NCBI GenBank assembly: GCA_038750655.1
Contig: JBCDGZ010000013.1
Span: 13,146 to 77,145, forward strand
Reading direction: 5' to 3'
DNA from: JBCDGZ01 sp038750655
GTDB lineage: Bacteria > Bacteroidota > Bacteroidia > Chitinophagales > Saprospiraceae
Length of the DNA stretch: 64,000 bases
Made by a program: the position numbers and the translations under genes. Shown here in pieces: positions 1 to 8,247 of this stretch (position 1 is the stretch's first letter; every line of letters starts with the position of its first letter). The notes beneath the pieces were generated by a model. The model did not search any database, was not told where the DNA came from, and saw only the letters and a program-made list of their open reading frames with translations.

Positions 1-447
1 AACGGCTATGTAATTGGCGACGTTGGTCTGGTACTCAAAACAGAAGATGGTGGCCTGAGCTGGCAAAGTGAATCAACCAGTACGACAAAAAATCTCTTCG
101 ATATTTCGGTAATTGATGAAAATAATGCCTTTGCCTGTTCCATGGACGGACTCATTATCCGCTTGCGCAGACCGACGAATACCAATGACATTGACACTTC
201 ACCAACCGGAGTTAAAGTCTTCCCTAATCCAAGTGCTGGCTGGTTCGTCATTGAAGGGCTTGATCCTCAGTCGCTAATCACCGCCTTCCAAGTCTTTGAT
301 GCAGCAGGTAAATTGATTCATCAGGAACGCGGTTTAAATACCAATAGAGTAGAAATCAATAACCACCAATGGCCAAAAGGCATCTATACGATTCAACTTT
401 TAGATCACAACAACCGCCAACATACTACGAACCTTATCATTCAATAA
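1..447 (+). CDS. C-terminal part of a T9SS-exported YCF48/BNR-repeat-like protein (5' end outside window)
   Basis: The frame is open from the first base and ends at the TAA at 445-447, so only the last 148 residues are visible. The first ~45 residues (GYVIGDVGLVLKTEDGGLSW) read like a YCF48/BNR beta-propeller repeat, with the usual G-x-V-G-x-x-G-x-V-x-x-T-x-D-G-G-x-x-W pattern. The last ~85 residues form a type A T9SS sorting domain: a VFPNPS motif, then a short beta-sandwich ending in GIYTIQLLD and a basic/aliphatic tail. Such domains direct export through the Bacteroidota type IX system and are cut off or attached to surface polysaccharide. The passenger function cannot be judged because the N-terminus is missing. 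The zinc-ribbon gene follows after 12 bases. Confidence 0.8.
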   Translation, partial: NGYVIGDVGLVLKTEDGGLSWQSESTSTTKNLFDISVIDENNAFACSMDGLIIRLRRPTNTNDIDTSPTGVKVFPNPSAGWFVIEGLDPQSLITAFQVFDAAGKLIHQERGLNTNRVEINNHQWPKGIYTIQLLDHNNRQHTTNLIIQ

Positions 448-459
448 TTAATAGAAGCT

Positions 460-786
460 GTGAAACAATGCGAAAATTGTTCGGCCGAAGTCCCGGACGA
501 ATTTACCATCTGCTGGAAATGCAACTACCATTTCGCCTCCAAAACCATCGCCACTTTTGAGGATGTACGGAAAGGAGAGGACCTCCCCCACCAAAAGGAA
601 ACAACGACCCGGCAAATCAACTGTTTGAGATGTCTAACGCCTATGGATTACAAAGGAAGGCATCGATTTGACAGAAAAACGGCATTGTGGGCAGCACAAA
701 GCATCTGGGATTTATTGCTGGATGGTATGATGCTCGAAGTGCATGTTTGTCCCAAATGCAAGAAGGTTGAATTTTTTGGTGACTAA
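460..786 (+). CDS. Small zinc-ribbon protein of unknown function
   Basis: A 108-residue protein starting at a GTG codon. The N-terminus has a CENC...CWKC pair of cysteine knuckles (residues ~4-21), followed by a second set, CLRC near residue 53 and CPKC near residue 98, so the chain probably carries two zinc sites. The segment between the second pair of knuckles is hydrophobic and helical (ALWAAQSIWDLLLDG). There is no signal peptide, so it is likely cytoplasmic. It starts 12 bases after the preceding T9SS gene and ends 3 bases before the convergent gene at 790. I do not recognise a named family; proteins of this shape are often nucleic-acid or protein-binding adaptors, but that is inference. 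Confidence 0.7.
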   Translation: MKQCENCSAEVPDEFTICWKCNYHFASKTIATFEDVRKGEDLPHQKETTTRQINCLRCLTPMDYKGRHRFDRKTALWAAQSIWDLLLDGMMLEVHVCPKCKKVEFFGD

Positions 787-789
787 GGC

Positions 790-2649
790 TTACAATTTCC
801 GAATAGCTTTGATGTAACGCCTTGCCGTTTGCCCATCGATGCGGTGAGCGCGGTTGTGAACGAAAGCTTGCTGTTGCTCTAAGGGCGCTTCTAGTTGGCC
901 GTTCAATAGCTTCGACAAGGTCTGGCGCACTTCTTCGTACTGATGCGTTCCCAAGCCAATACCAGAGCGGATAAAGCCCGAAAAGTCATTATTGGCATAA
1001 TCCATCACGATCAAAGGCTTCCCGAAGTAGGCGGCCTCCCCTCCTACTGTACTGTTGTAGACGATCACAATATCACTGATTGCCAGGGTTTTATATAAAT
1101 CTGTATTGGCAAAAAGAAAATTTTTGGTCCCCAGCTCTGCGGCCAGTTGCTCAAAGAAGGGCCGATAATCATTCTCCCAGGGATGGGGTTTGATGATGAA
1201 TTGGAGGTCTGGAAAATCAAGGGTAAGGCGCATAATATCGCGGCCCAGGCGCTTGCGCATCTCTTGTTCGCCTTCGTAAAGCGGCTGCGAGGGATACAGC
1301 ACTACGGGACGATCGTTGCGGAGTTCGGGCAGCAAGTCCGTCTTTTGGAGCTGTTGGAGTTGGGGAATAATATCGGTGCGCAGCTGGCCGAGCGACTGTA
1401 GTGCGGACTCTGGGTAGGCCGAATCTTGCATCAGGGTCTTGGCCCAGTAGGCGCCCCACAGAAAAGTGAGGTCGGGATGAGGCTGATAGGCCAAATCTTT
1501 TGCTCCAAAGATGTATTGCATATGGCGAGGATGGACCACACCATGCTGAATACCAAAGGTCTTGACGCCCAGCTGCCGGGCTACATCGAAAAGGGACTTC
1601 ACCCGCGCGTCGTGCTCATTGGTGCCCCCCACCGCCCTGGCCCGCCGCAGTAGACCAAAAGACTTCAAGGCCTCCCGTCGAAAGATCAGAAAAAACAGCA
1701 ACCGTTTATACGATGGAATATAGCGGATGATCAGGGCCTGCTCAATGGGTAATTCTGCCGCTTGCAACTGCGCCATGCTGGCCTTCAAAGCCTTGATCTG
1801 CCGCCGTGCCCGCAGCCAGACCCTGGGGTTGAATAGTTGTAGGAGCAGCACCAATTCCAGATTCAGGGTGCGGGGATAGCGGGCAAAGAGCAGCTGTCGG
1901 CTCAGCGTAAAACTGCGCTCGCCGTCCAGTTTGGGAGGAAAGCTCTCGGAGAGGTTGAGAAAGTCGGCTTCATCGGCCAGCTGTTCTTGTAGGTACTCCG
2001 TAAAATGGTCTCCTCCGACAATCGCCAGGTCCTTACTGCGAATCACAGGTTGGTTGGCCTGGGCATTAGACAGAAAGAGGTAGGGATAGGATTTGAAGAG
2101 ATGGTGGATTTGAAAAAGTCCCATGATGGCCCGCCAAGCGAAGCTGAACACATACTTAGCGATCTTCTTGGGCTGCGGTGCAGCCTTACGAGCGGCTTGA
2201 TAGTGAGAATGATAAGGCAACTCACACAATTGATGTAAAATACCCGAGTTGTGGTAAATGTGCACCTCCGGAGCCTCGATATTTTCCTGAAAATACCTCA
2301 ACAACTTCAAGGCATAAATAGCCGCCCGATGCTTATAAAGGAGCATAAAACGGATGTAAAACCACCAATATGCATTCTCCGTGGACAGTAAGCGAGCCAG
2401 CGGCTGGCCATTGATGTCCAAATCACTAGCGTCCAGAATATGCTGAAAACTCTCCTCGTAAGAAGATTCATAAATGGTTTTCAATTGTAAGGGCTGGCGG
2501 GAATAATTCTGGGGAAAGGGAGTAACATACTCGGGGTCTTCGGAGTATAAGCAGTAGCTTTTTGCCTCAGTGTTCTGGGTTAAGGTCCCTATCTCTTCCT
2601 TGGTTAAAGCACGCAAAAGTATGAGGGCAATGGCTTGATCCTGCTCCAT
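790..2649 (-). CDS. GT-B-like glycosyltransferase candidate (capsule/sialyltransferase-like HP and S-T motifs)
   Basis: A 619-residue protein without a signal peptide. The N-terminal half is helical, basic and unrecognised. The C-terminal half looks like a GT-B glycosyltransferase or capsule transfer domain: GIQHGVVHPRHM near residue 368, IIKPHPWE near 486, and NSTVGGEAAYFGKPLIVMDY near 532. An HP motif followed by an S-S/T motif is shared by bacterial sialyl-, polysialyl- and Kdo-type transferases and by CDP-glycerol glycerophosphotransferases. It is transcribed divergently from the nonulosonic acid operon that starts 95 bases away, with almost overlapping -7 elements, so transfer of a nonulosonate to a surface glycan is a reasonable inference. 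The exact donor and acceptor cannot be read from the sequence. Confidence 0.65.
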   Translation of the reverse strand: MEQDQAIALILLRALTKEEIGTLTQNTEAKSYCLYSEDPEYVTPFPQNYSRQPLQLKTIYESSYEESFQHILDASDLDINGQPLARLLSTENAYWWFYIRFMLLYKHRAAIYALKLLRYFQENIEAPEVHIYHNSGILHQLCELPYHSHYQAARKAAPQPKKIAKYVFSFAWRAIMGLFQIHHLFKSYPYLFLSNAQANQPVIRSKDLAIVGGDHFTEYLQEQLADEADFLNLSESFPPKLDGERSFTLSRQLLFARYPRTLNLELVLLLQLFNPRVWLRARRQIKALKASMAQLQAAELPIEQALIIRYIPSYKRLLFFLIFRREALKSFGLLRRARAVGGTNEHDARVKSLFDVARQLGVKTFGIQHGVVHPRHMQYIFGAKDLAYQPHPDLTFLWGAYWAKTLMQDSAYPESALQSLGQLRTDIIPQLQQLQKTDLLPELRNDRPVVLYPSQPLYEGEQEMRKRLGRDIMRLTLDFPDLQFIIKPHPWENDYRPFFEQLAAELGTKNFLFANTDLYKTLAISDIVIVYNSTVGGEAAYFGKPLIVMDYANNDFSGFIRSGIGLGTHQYEEVRQTLSKLLNGQLEAPLEQQQAFVHNRAHRIDGQTARRYIKAIRKL

Positions 2650-2692
2650 GAAGTATTAGACGTATGATTACGTATGATTAATTAACAGTATA

Positions 2693-2700
2693 CAAAAATA
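2693..2700 (-). promoter_or_regulatory. -7 promoter element for the glycosyltransferase-like gene
   Basis: On the minus strand this reads TATTTTTG, an exact match to the Bacteroidota -7 consensus TAnnTTTG, 43 bases before the start codon at 2649. I see no clear -33 TTTG at the usual 17-23 bp. A perfect 10-bp tandem repeat (cgtatgatta twice, 2661-2680) lies between it and the gene, in the probable 5' leader. Confidence 0.5.
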
Positions 2701-2705
2701 AACAC

Positions 2706-2713
2706 TAATTTTG
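2706..2713 (+). promoter_or_regulatory. -7 promoter element for the nonulosonic acid operon
   Basis: Reads TAATTTTG, an exact match to TAnnTTTG, placed 31 bases before the ATG at 2745. Only 5 bp separate it from the oppositely oriented -7 element at 2693-2700, so polymerase can probably not occupy both at once. No good -33 TTTG is visible. Confidence 0.5.
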
Positions 2714-2744
2714 TTTCTCCACTACAGATGCTAGAATTGATCAA

Positions 2745-4373
2745 ATGAATATATTATTTATCATTCCAGCGCGCGGAGGCTCCAAAGGAATTCCCCGAAA
2801 GAACCTCCGGCCGCTGGCCCACAAACCGCTGATTTCCTACTCTATTCAAAACGCCCTGCAATCTCGCTACGATGGCGATGTCTATGTGTCTTCCGAAGAT
2901 GAAGAAATCCTCCATACGGCCCTGAAATTTGGCGCAAAAATCCACCGGCGGCGGAACGACCTCGCTGGCGATGCCATCACCCTCGACCCCGTCATCTATC
3001 ACGCCTACCGCTCCATCAGTCAGCAAGAAGGCAAGCAATACCAGCTCATCGTTACCCTCCAGCCCACCAGTCCGCTGCTGCAAACCGAGTCCATCGATGA
3101 GGCCCTCCGCACCATGATCGACCAGCCGGAAATCGATACCATCATCTCCGCAACCGACGACACCCATCTGACTTGGGGGAAGAACGAGCAGGGCTATTTT
3201 CCCCAATACAAAGCCCGCTTGAATCGCCAATACCTACCTCCAAATTTCAAGGAAACGGGCGGTTTTTTGATCACTAGAGACCGAATCATTGAAGAAAATA
3301 ATCGCATCGGCCCTAAAGTCTCTTTGCAGATTTTAGCCAGAAATGAAGCGATCGACATCGATAATTTTGAAGATTGGAACCTTTGCGAATACTATATCAA
3401 GAAGAAAAAAGTGGTCTGCGCGGTCATCGGCTATCCGCAGATCGGGATGGGGCATATCTACAATTCCCTGATCATCGCCAACGAAATTCTGAACCACCAG
3501 CTGTCCTTTTTGGTGGATAAAAAGAGCGATTTGGGTAAGGCCAAGCTCCTGGAAAGCAACTATGAGGTCCACCAGCAACAGTCCGAAAAACTAGTCGACG
3601 ACCTGCTGGCGATGGAGCCAGACATCGTGATCAATGACCTGCTGGATACCTCGGCCGACTATGTGCAGGCCCTCAAAGCCTCCGGCATCAAAGTCATCAA
3701 TTTCGAAGACCTCGGCCCCGGCGCGGCCCACGCCGACCTGGTTTTCAACGCCATCTACCCCGAAAAGGAGCAACTGCACAACCACTACTTCGGCCCCTCC
3801 TACTTCTGCGCCCGCGAGGAGTTCATCCTCACCTCCCCCAAGGCCCTGGCCCCCGAAATCAAAAATATCCTCCTCACCTTCGGCGGCGTTGACCCCAATA
3901 ACCTGACCATCAAAGTCTTGGAACTCATCTACGAGCACTGCGTCGAGCAAGGCATCACCCTCAATATCGTCGCCGGCCTCGGCTACCAGCAGTACGACAG
4001 CCTCCGGGCCTTCGATCAAGCCCATATCCACCAGAATATCAGCAACATCTCGGATTTTATGCGGGCGGCCGACCTGGCCTTCACCTCCGCCGGACGCACG
4101 ACCTACGAGCTGGCCCTCATGGGCGTACCGACCATCGTCATGGCCCAGAACGAACGCGAGCAAAGCCACTTTTTCGCCTACCCCACCTACGGATTCATCA
4201 ACCTGGGGCTGGGCACCGAGGTAACTGCCGAGCAGCTATTATTGAACTTTAATCATTTAATTAATAATTTTGATGCACGCCGGGCGATGCGGGACAAAAT
4301 GTTTGCACACGATCTCCGCAACGGAAAGCGCCGCGTCATCAAATTGATCAACGATCTAATTGCAGCAGAATGA
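2745..4373 (+). CDS. Bifunctional CMP-nonulosonate cytidylyltransferase / PseG-like nucleotide-sugar hydrolase fusion
   Basis: A 542-residue fusion. Residues 1 to ~218 form a CMP-sugar synthetase (NeuA/PseF/LegF family) with the P-loop-like signature IPARGGSKGIPRKN at residues 7-20 and LQPTSPL near 105; this domain activates a nonulosonic acid with CTP. From ~220 a second, GT-B-like domain starts (GYPQIGMGHIYNSL) and carries LTFGGVDPNN and SAGRTTYELALMGVPTIVM. These match PseG/LegG-like proteins, which remove UDP from the 6-deoxy-hexosamine precursor. The two activities act before and after the synthase encoded by the next gene, whose ATG overlaps this stop by 4 bases. Whether the product is pseudaminic, legionaminic or another nonulosonic acid cannot be decided. 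The hydrolase role is inferred from fold and context. Confidence 0.8.
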   Translation: MNILFIIPARGGSKGIPRKNLRPLAHKPLISYSIQNALQSRYDGDVYVSSEDEEILHTALKFGAKIHRRRNDLAGDAITLDPVIYHAYRSISQQEGKQYQLIVTLQPTSPLLQTESIDEALRTMIDQPEIDTIISATDDTHLTWGKNEQGYFPQYKARLNRQYLPPNFKETGGFLITRDRIIEENNRIGPKVSLQILARNEAIDIDNFEDWNLCEYYIKKKKVVCAVIGYPQIGMGHIYNSLIIANEILNHQLSFLVDKKSDLGKAKLLESNYEVHQQQSEKLVDDLLAMEPDIVINDLLDTSADYVQALKASGIKVINFEDLGPGAAHADLVFNAIYPEKEQLHNHYFGPSYFCAREEFILTSPKALAPEIKNILLTFGGVDPNNLTIKVLELIYEHCVEQGITLNIVAGLGYQQYDSLRAFDQAHIHQNISNISDFMRAADLAFTSAGRTTYELALMGVPTIVMAQNEREQSHFFAYPTYGFINLGLGTEVTAEQLLLNFNHLINNFDARRAMRDKMFAHDLRNGKRRVIKLINDLIAAE

Positions 4374-5431
4374 AATTAGCAGAGCTTATTAGCAATTATA
4401 CCCCCAATTCTATTGAAATCCGCTGCCCCTACCTCCTGGCGGAGGCTGGGGTAAATCACGAAGGGTCGATGGACCTGGCCAGAAGGCTGGTCGAGGAGGC
4501 GGCCGAAGGTGGGGCGCATGGCATTAAATTCCAGACCTACAAGGCCCATACGCTGGCGGCCAAGGAAAGCCCTTCCTACTGGGATCGGACTAAGGAGCCG
4601 ACGGCCAGCCAGTTTGAGCTGTTTCAGAAGTACGATTCTTTTTGGAAAAATGAGTTTGAACAGCTAAAGCGGGTCTGTGAGGAATTCGGTATTGAGTTTT
4701 TCTCTACGCCTTTTGATGTGGAATCGGCAACTTTTCTTAACGATCTGATGGACGTTTTCAAAATCTCTTCCTCGGATTTGTCCAACCACCCTTTCATCAA
4801 ATTTCAGTGTCAGTTCGGAAAGCCGATTATGCTGAGTACGGGGGCCTCCTACCTTTGGGAAATTCAGCAAGTCGTAGAAATGATTGAACAAGAGGGCAAC
4901 CCGCTGGCTTTGCTCCACTGTGTATTGAATTATCCTACAGAAAATAAAAATGCCAATCTAGGCATGATCCCCGCCCTGCGTCAACATTTTCCCAAACACC
5001 TCATCGGCAACTCTGACCATACCTTACCCGGGGAGGATATGCAAGTCTCGGTCACCTCGGCGCTGTTGGGTGCTAGGGTCATCGAAAAGCACTTTACCCA
5101 CGATAAGACCCTGCCCGGTAATGATCATTACCATGCGATGGATAAGGAAGACTTAAAGCTCTTTTTCCGCCGTATGCGGGCTATCGAAGAAACACTGGGC
5201 AGCTTTGAAAAAGCGCCGCTGCCTTCGGAGGACATCTCTCGGGCCAACGCCCGGCGCAGCCTCATCGCCAGCCGGGCCATCAGCAAGGGGCAGACCATTG
5301 CAGCCGAGGACCTGACTTGGAAGCGCCCCGCCTCCGGCATCAGCCCCACCCATTACTGGAACCTGCTCGGCAAAACTGCTCAGGTCGATATTCCTGAAGA
5401 CAGCATTTTACAACACCATATGTTCAAATAA
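4370..5431 (+). CDS. Nonulosonic acid synthase (NeuB/PseI/LegI family)
   Basis: A 353-residue enzyme that condenses phosphoenolpyruvate with a six-carbon amino sugar to make a nine-carbon sialic-acid-like sugar in the cytoplasm. The TIM-barrel N-terminal domain shows EAGVNHEG near residue 25, GIKFQTY near 50, FFSTPFD near 110, KISSSDL near 130, and HCVLNYPT, GNSDHT and EKHFT further on, all landmarks of the NeuB family. The last ~70 residues (RRSLIASRAISKGQTI) are the antifreeze-like SAF domain that closes the active site in this family. The gene overlaps the upstream fusion by ATGA, indicating translational coupling. The upstream PseG-like domain favours a pseudaminate- or legionaminate-type product over plain Neu5Ac. 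Confidence 0.88.
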   Translation: MKLAELISNYTPNSIEIRCPYLLAEAGVNHEGSMDLARRLVEEAAEGGAHGIKFQTYKAHTLAAKESPSYWDRTKEPTASQFELFQKYDSFWKNEFEQLKRVCEEFGIEFFSTPFDVESATFLNDLMDVFKISSSDLSNHPFIKFQCQFGKPIMLSTGASYLWEIQQVVEMIEQEGNPLALLHCVLNYPTENKNANLGMIPALRQHFPKHLIGNSDHTLPGEDMQVSVTSALLGARVIEKHFTHDKTLPGNDHYHAMDKEDLKLFFRRMRAIEETLGSFEKAPLPSEDISRANARRSLIASRAISKGQTIAAEDLTWKRPASGISPTHYWNLLGKTAQVDIPEDSILQHHMFK

Positions 5432-5440
5432 TCCTCCAAC

Positions 5441-6214
5441 ATGGCCACATCAATCAGCAAGAAAATCAGCGGAACGCTCCATAAAATCATGTACAATAAC
5501 TTTCTGGTCAACGGCTACTTTGCCCGAAAGCGGAAAGAGGTACTGAACAAAGCCTTTCTGGGCTCCAAGGATTTTGATCAACTATTCCTCACCAAGGTCA
5601 ACAACATCAATCAATACCAAAGCTACCTCAACGACGCACAAGACGACTCGGCCAATTTCAATTACCGCCATCGTCGAGTGCACAAGATTTTGGGAGGCTG
5701 GCGCTGGAAGGGCCTGTGGCAATACAAAAACAAAATCCTCAACACCCTCTTCGATCCCCAACTCCAAGGCATCGACTTCGGAGGAGCCAATGGCCCCGTA
5801 TCGCTGCACGCTACCATCGTCGACTTCGACCCCGTAGATGCCTTCAATCGCCCAGTGCCCTACAAATCCCTGAAGGATGTCGATTTCAAAGCTGACTACA
5901 TCTTCTCCTCCCACACCCTGGAACACATCAGCGACCTGGACAGCATCTTCAAAGAGATGATCGGCGTACTCAAACCCACGGGGCGCATCATCTTCCACGT
6001 GCCCGCCTACACCTGCATCCGCTGGCGCAGCGGCCTGCACAGCAACCGAAAGTTCAACGACCACGCCTGGACTTTTTTCCTCAGCGAAACGCCTTTCGAG
6101 GAAGGCATCCACAATCCCAAGTACATCGACGAGGCCGTCGCCCGGCATTTTGAGATTGAGGAGAAGGCTTATGTAGGAGACAACTCGATTATGATTTTGG
6201 GAAAGCCGAAGTAG
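5441..6214 (+). CDS. Class I SAM-dependent methyltransferase of the nonulosonate operon
   Basis: A 257-residue protein with a basic helical N-terminus (~90 residues) and a Methyltransf_11-like domain. It has a divergent SAM-binding motif I (GIDFGGANGP), followed by FSSHTLEHISDLD near residue 152 and LKPTGRIIFHVP near 180, which are typical of this superfamily. It starts 9 bases after the synthase gene and is probably the last gene of the operon, since a hairpin follows. The target may be the nonulosonic acid or its glycan; O-methylation of surface sugars is known in other bacteria, but the substrate here is only inferred from position. Confidence 0.75.
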   Translation: MATSISKKISGTLHKIMYNNFLVNGYFARKRKEVLNKAFLGSKDFDQLFLTKVNNINQYQSYLNDAQDDSANFNYRHRRVHKILGGWRWKGLWQYKNKILNTLFDPQLQGIDFGGANGPVSLHATIVDFDPVDAFNRPVPYKSLKDVDFKADYIFSSHTLEHISDLDSIFKEMIGVLKPTGRIIFHVPAYTCIRWRSGLHSNRKFNDHAWTFFLSETPFEEGIHNPKYIDEAVARHFEIEEKAYVGDNSIMILGKPK

Positions 6215-6226
6215 TGAGGGAAAATC

Positions 6227-6253
6227 GCCGTGTCTCTTGGCGGGAGACACGGC
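6227..6253. terminator. Hairpin between convergent genes, possible terminator
   Basis: A perfect 10-bp stem (GCCGTGTCTC / GAGACACGGC) with a 7-base loop lies between the methyltransferase stop (6214) and the stop of the convergent beta-propeller gene (6294). The T-run is poor on the plus strand, while the minus strand has a short ATTTT. It probably ends one or both transcripts. Confidence 0.55.
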
Positions 6254-6293
6254 CTGGACGGTTTCAATGTTGATTAATCAATCGCAACTTAAA

Positions 6294-7397
6294 TTATCTA
6301 AATGATACCGCCCTGGCGGAACCAAAACAACGTCCATCGGATAAAGCAACATATACTCGATCATCTTTAAATCCTATAATGTCCTCTTTGCCATCCCCAT
6401 TCACATCCCCCATGGCAATGGGATACTTCGCAGGAGACCAGCCTTGAGCATAATTGAACTCCTCAAAACACATTCGCTGGGTGTCAAAGCTACCTCCGAC
6501 GGCGAGAGCCACATAAACTTTGTATTCTGTAAATCCTACAATATCGGCACTTCCGTCACCATTTACATCGGCCATCATCCGGCGATGCCTCTTGAGGTTC
6601 CACCAGTTGGGGTTAATAAAAAAGCTCATCTGATCTAAGCGGGAGGGCTCTGCAAAACGAGTTCCGGTAGAGCGAGCAGTGAAGACATTTCCACCAAATG
6701 CTACAATATCTGCTCTCTGATCATTATCGATGTCTGCCACCAGACGAGTATGCTTGGCAACTTCCCATCCTCCGGCACCGATAGCGAAATTCTTGATGAG
6801 CATTTCTGGTTTTGAAAAACTGCGGCCATTCGAAAAAGCAACAAAAACTCCCGCACCGCCAAAGCCAACCAGGTCCGCCATTCCATCGCCATTTACATCG
6901 GTGGCTGTCCGGACGTGCTCACGATTGTTCCAGCCATTGCGCGTAGAAAGGTCGTGCTCCAACCAAACGCTTGGAGCACCAAAAGTACGACCCTGCGAAA
7001 GCGCGACGAGGACTTTTCCACCGCCAAAACCAACAATATCCGCTTTGCCATCACCGTTAACGTCCGCAACTGTCCGAACGTGCTCATTCACCTGCCAGCC
7101 TCCAACTGCAATAGAAAAATTATTCACTAGTAGCTGGGGGATGGAGAAGTTCTGTCCATCAGAAAAAGAGACAAAAACTCCTTTTTCTCCAAATCCAATA
7201 ATGTCTGCTTTGCCGTCGCCATCTACATCCGCAACCGTCCGATGGTGGCGATCCATCGACCAGCCATTAGGTGGGGTAAAATAAAAATCGACTTGGGCGT
7301 GAAGTGAGGGGAGCATTCCATAGCTCCAAACAAAGAGCAATAAGAAACGATAAAGCATGGGCATGGCAAAAGTGGAACTGAAATTCTTTTTATACAT
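6294..7397 (-). CDS. Secreted FG-GAP/PVL-like beta-propeller protein (putative lectin)
   Basis: A 367-residue protein with an N-terminal signal peptide (hydrophobic stretch near residues 14-34, then SLHAQ). The rest is six ~55-residue repeats, each of the form W...H.R..ADVNGDGKADIVGFG..GV.VA.S.G..F. The D-x-N/D-x-D-G loops are calcium-binding in FG-GAP/integrin-like propellers. The combination of the H-x-R and GDGxADIVGFG motifs is close to Psathyrella velutina lectin (PVL), a seven-repeat propeller that binds GlcNAc and sialic acid. The fourth repeat is degenerate (DIDNDQRADIVAFG). No T9SS tail is present, so it may be periplasmic or leave by another route. It is convergent with the nonulosonate operon. 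Lectin activity is an inference. Confidence 0.7.
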   Translation of the reverse strand: MYKKNFSSTFAMPMLYRFLLLFVWSYGMLPSLHAQVDFYFTPPNGWSMDRHHRTVADVDGDGKADIIGFGEKGVFVSFSDGQNFSIPQLLVNNFSIAVGGWQVNEHVRTVADVNGDGKADIVGFGGGKVLVALSQGRTFGAPSVWLEHDLSTRNGWNNREHVRTATDVNGDGMADLVGFGGAGVFVAFSNGRSFSKPEMLIKNFAIGAGGWEVAKHTRLVADIDNDQRADIVAFGGNVFTARSTGTRFAEPSRLDQMSFFINPNWWNLKRHRRMMADVNGDGSADIVGFTEYKVYVALAVGGSFDTQRMCFEEFNYAQGWSPAKYPIAMGDVNGDGKEDIIGFKDDRVYVALSDGRCFGSARAVSFR

Positions 7398-7662
7398 TTT
7401 TTAAAAATTTAGTGTTATGAATGGATGATCAGAATACGCCTCCGATCTTGCACTGACAAAGGTCCGGGGAAATGCAAGGCTGACTTAGCGTAAAAACGCC
7501 GACTTTATTATTTTGGGTAAAGCTGCGGAGGCTTATAGGTATAAATACCTGTTTGAGAAAGGGGGGCGTGGCATTATTGAAATTTGATGCTATCTTTAGT
7601 TGACTCTCGTTCAACGCAACTTGGGTAGTATACAAAATTTATTCACTCTAAAAACAAACACG

Positions 7663-8229
7663 ATGAACCTCAAACCTAATCTTTGGACACTGCTCTTTTT
7701 GATTACTGCGGCTGCTTTAATTTATACATTGACCCAACAGCCCAATGAACAGCCTACTCAAGGCGCGACAAAACCATTGGTGGGTGCTGATAATGAAGAG
7801 GATCTTCAAATCTTAGATATTGATAGTGCCTACAAAATTACTAAAGAGGATTTCACAACTAGGTATGACAATTATAAAGACCGCTACCTTCCTGTAGTTA
7901 ATAATACTGCCCTTAATCTCAAAGATTCTGTTGGCATTGATACCCTAGGTATTCTGGCTTACACCTTGAAGGAATACGAATTAGATCAGATATATGAACA
8001 TTACAGTAAAATCGATAGTGTGAAAAATGAAAAACCTCAGGTCCTCATCTATCCTGTCATCAAAGATTATAAGGTTTACGATCCTGTTAAGCAGGACAGT
8101 GTAGATCGCAGTGAATTTGACTTGGTCTTTTTGATCCGCAATTTACAGGGAAATGATGAGGGCTTCTTCGACTTTACAGAGCCTTGCCCCCCCATCTGTG
8201 GCGATGTCCCTTACATCAATGAAAACTAG
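7663..8229 (+). CDS. Membrane-anchored protein of unknown function
   Basis: A 188-residue protein. I chose the ATG at 7663 because it puts a basic N-terminus directly before a hydrophobic segment (residues ~8-23, LWTLLFLITAAALIYTL). An in-frame ATG at 7600 would add 21 residues with no support. The rest is acidic and soluble, ending in a cysteine pair (EPCPPICGDVPY). I recognise no domain. It precedes the membrane-protein/histidine-kinase/response-regulator genes by 18 bases and could be co-transcribed with them. The 265 bases upstream are AT-rich and contain TATCTTTA at 7591-7598, one base off the -7 consensus. Confidence 0.6.
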   Translation: MNLKPNLWTLLFLITAAALIYTLTQQPNEQPTQGATKPLVGADNEEDLQILDIDSAYKITKEDFTTRYDNYKDRYLPVVNNTALNLKDSVGIDTLGILAYTLKEYELDQIYEHYSKIDSVKNEKPQVLIYPVIKDYKVYDPVKQDSVDRSEFDLVFLIRNLQGNDEGFFDFTEPCPPICGDVPYINEN

Positions 8230-8247
8230 AGCTCCAAATTTGACGAT

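Noticed and set aside
3591..4169. 192-codon open frame antisense to the nonulosonate fusion gene
   Set aside because: Dominated by Gly, Val and Asp runs, as expected opposite a gene rich in GCC and CTC codons; no homologous pattern recognised.
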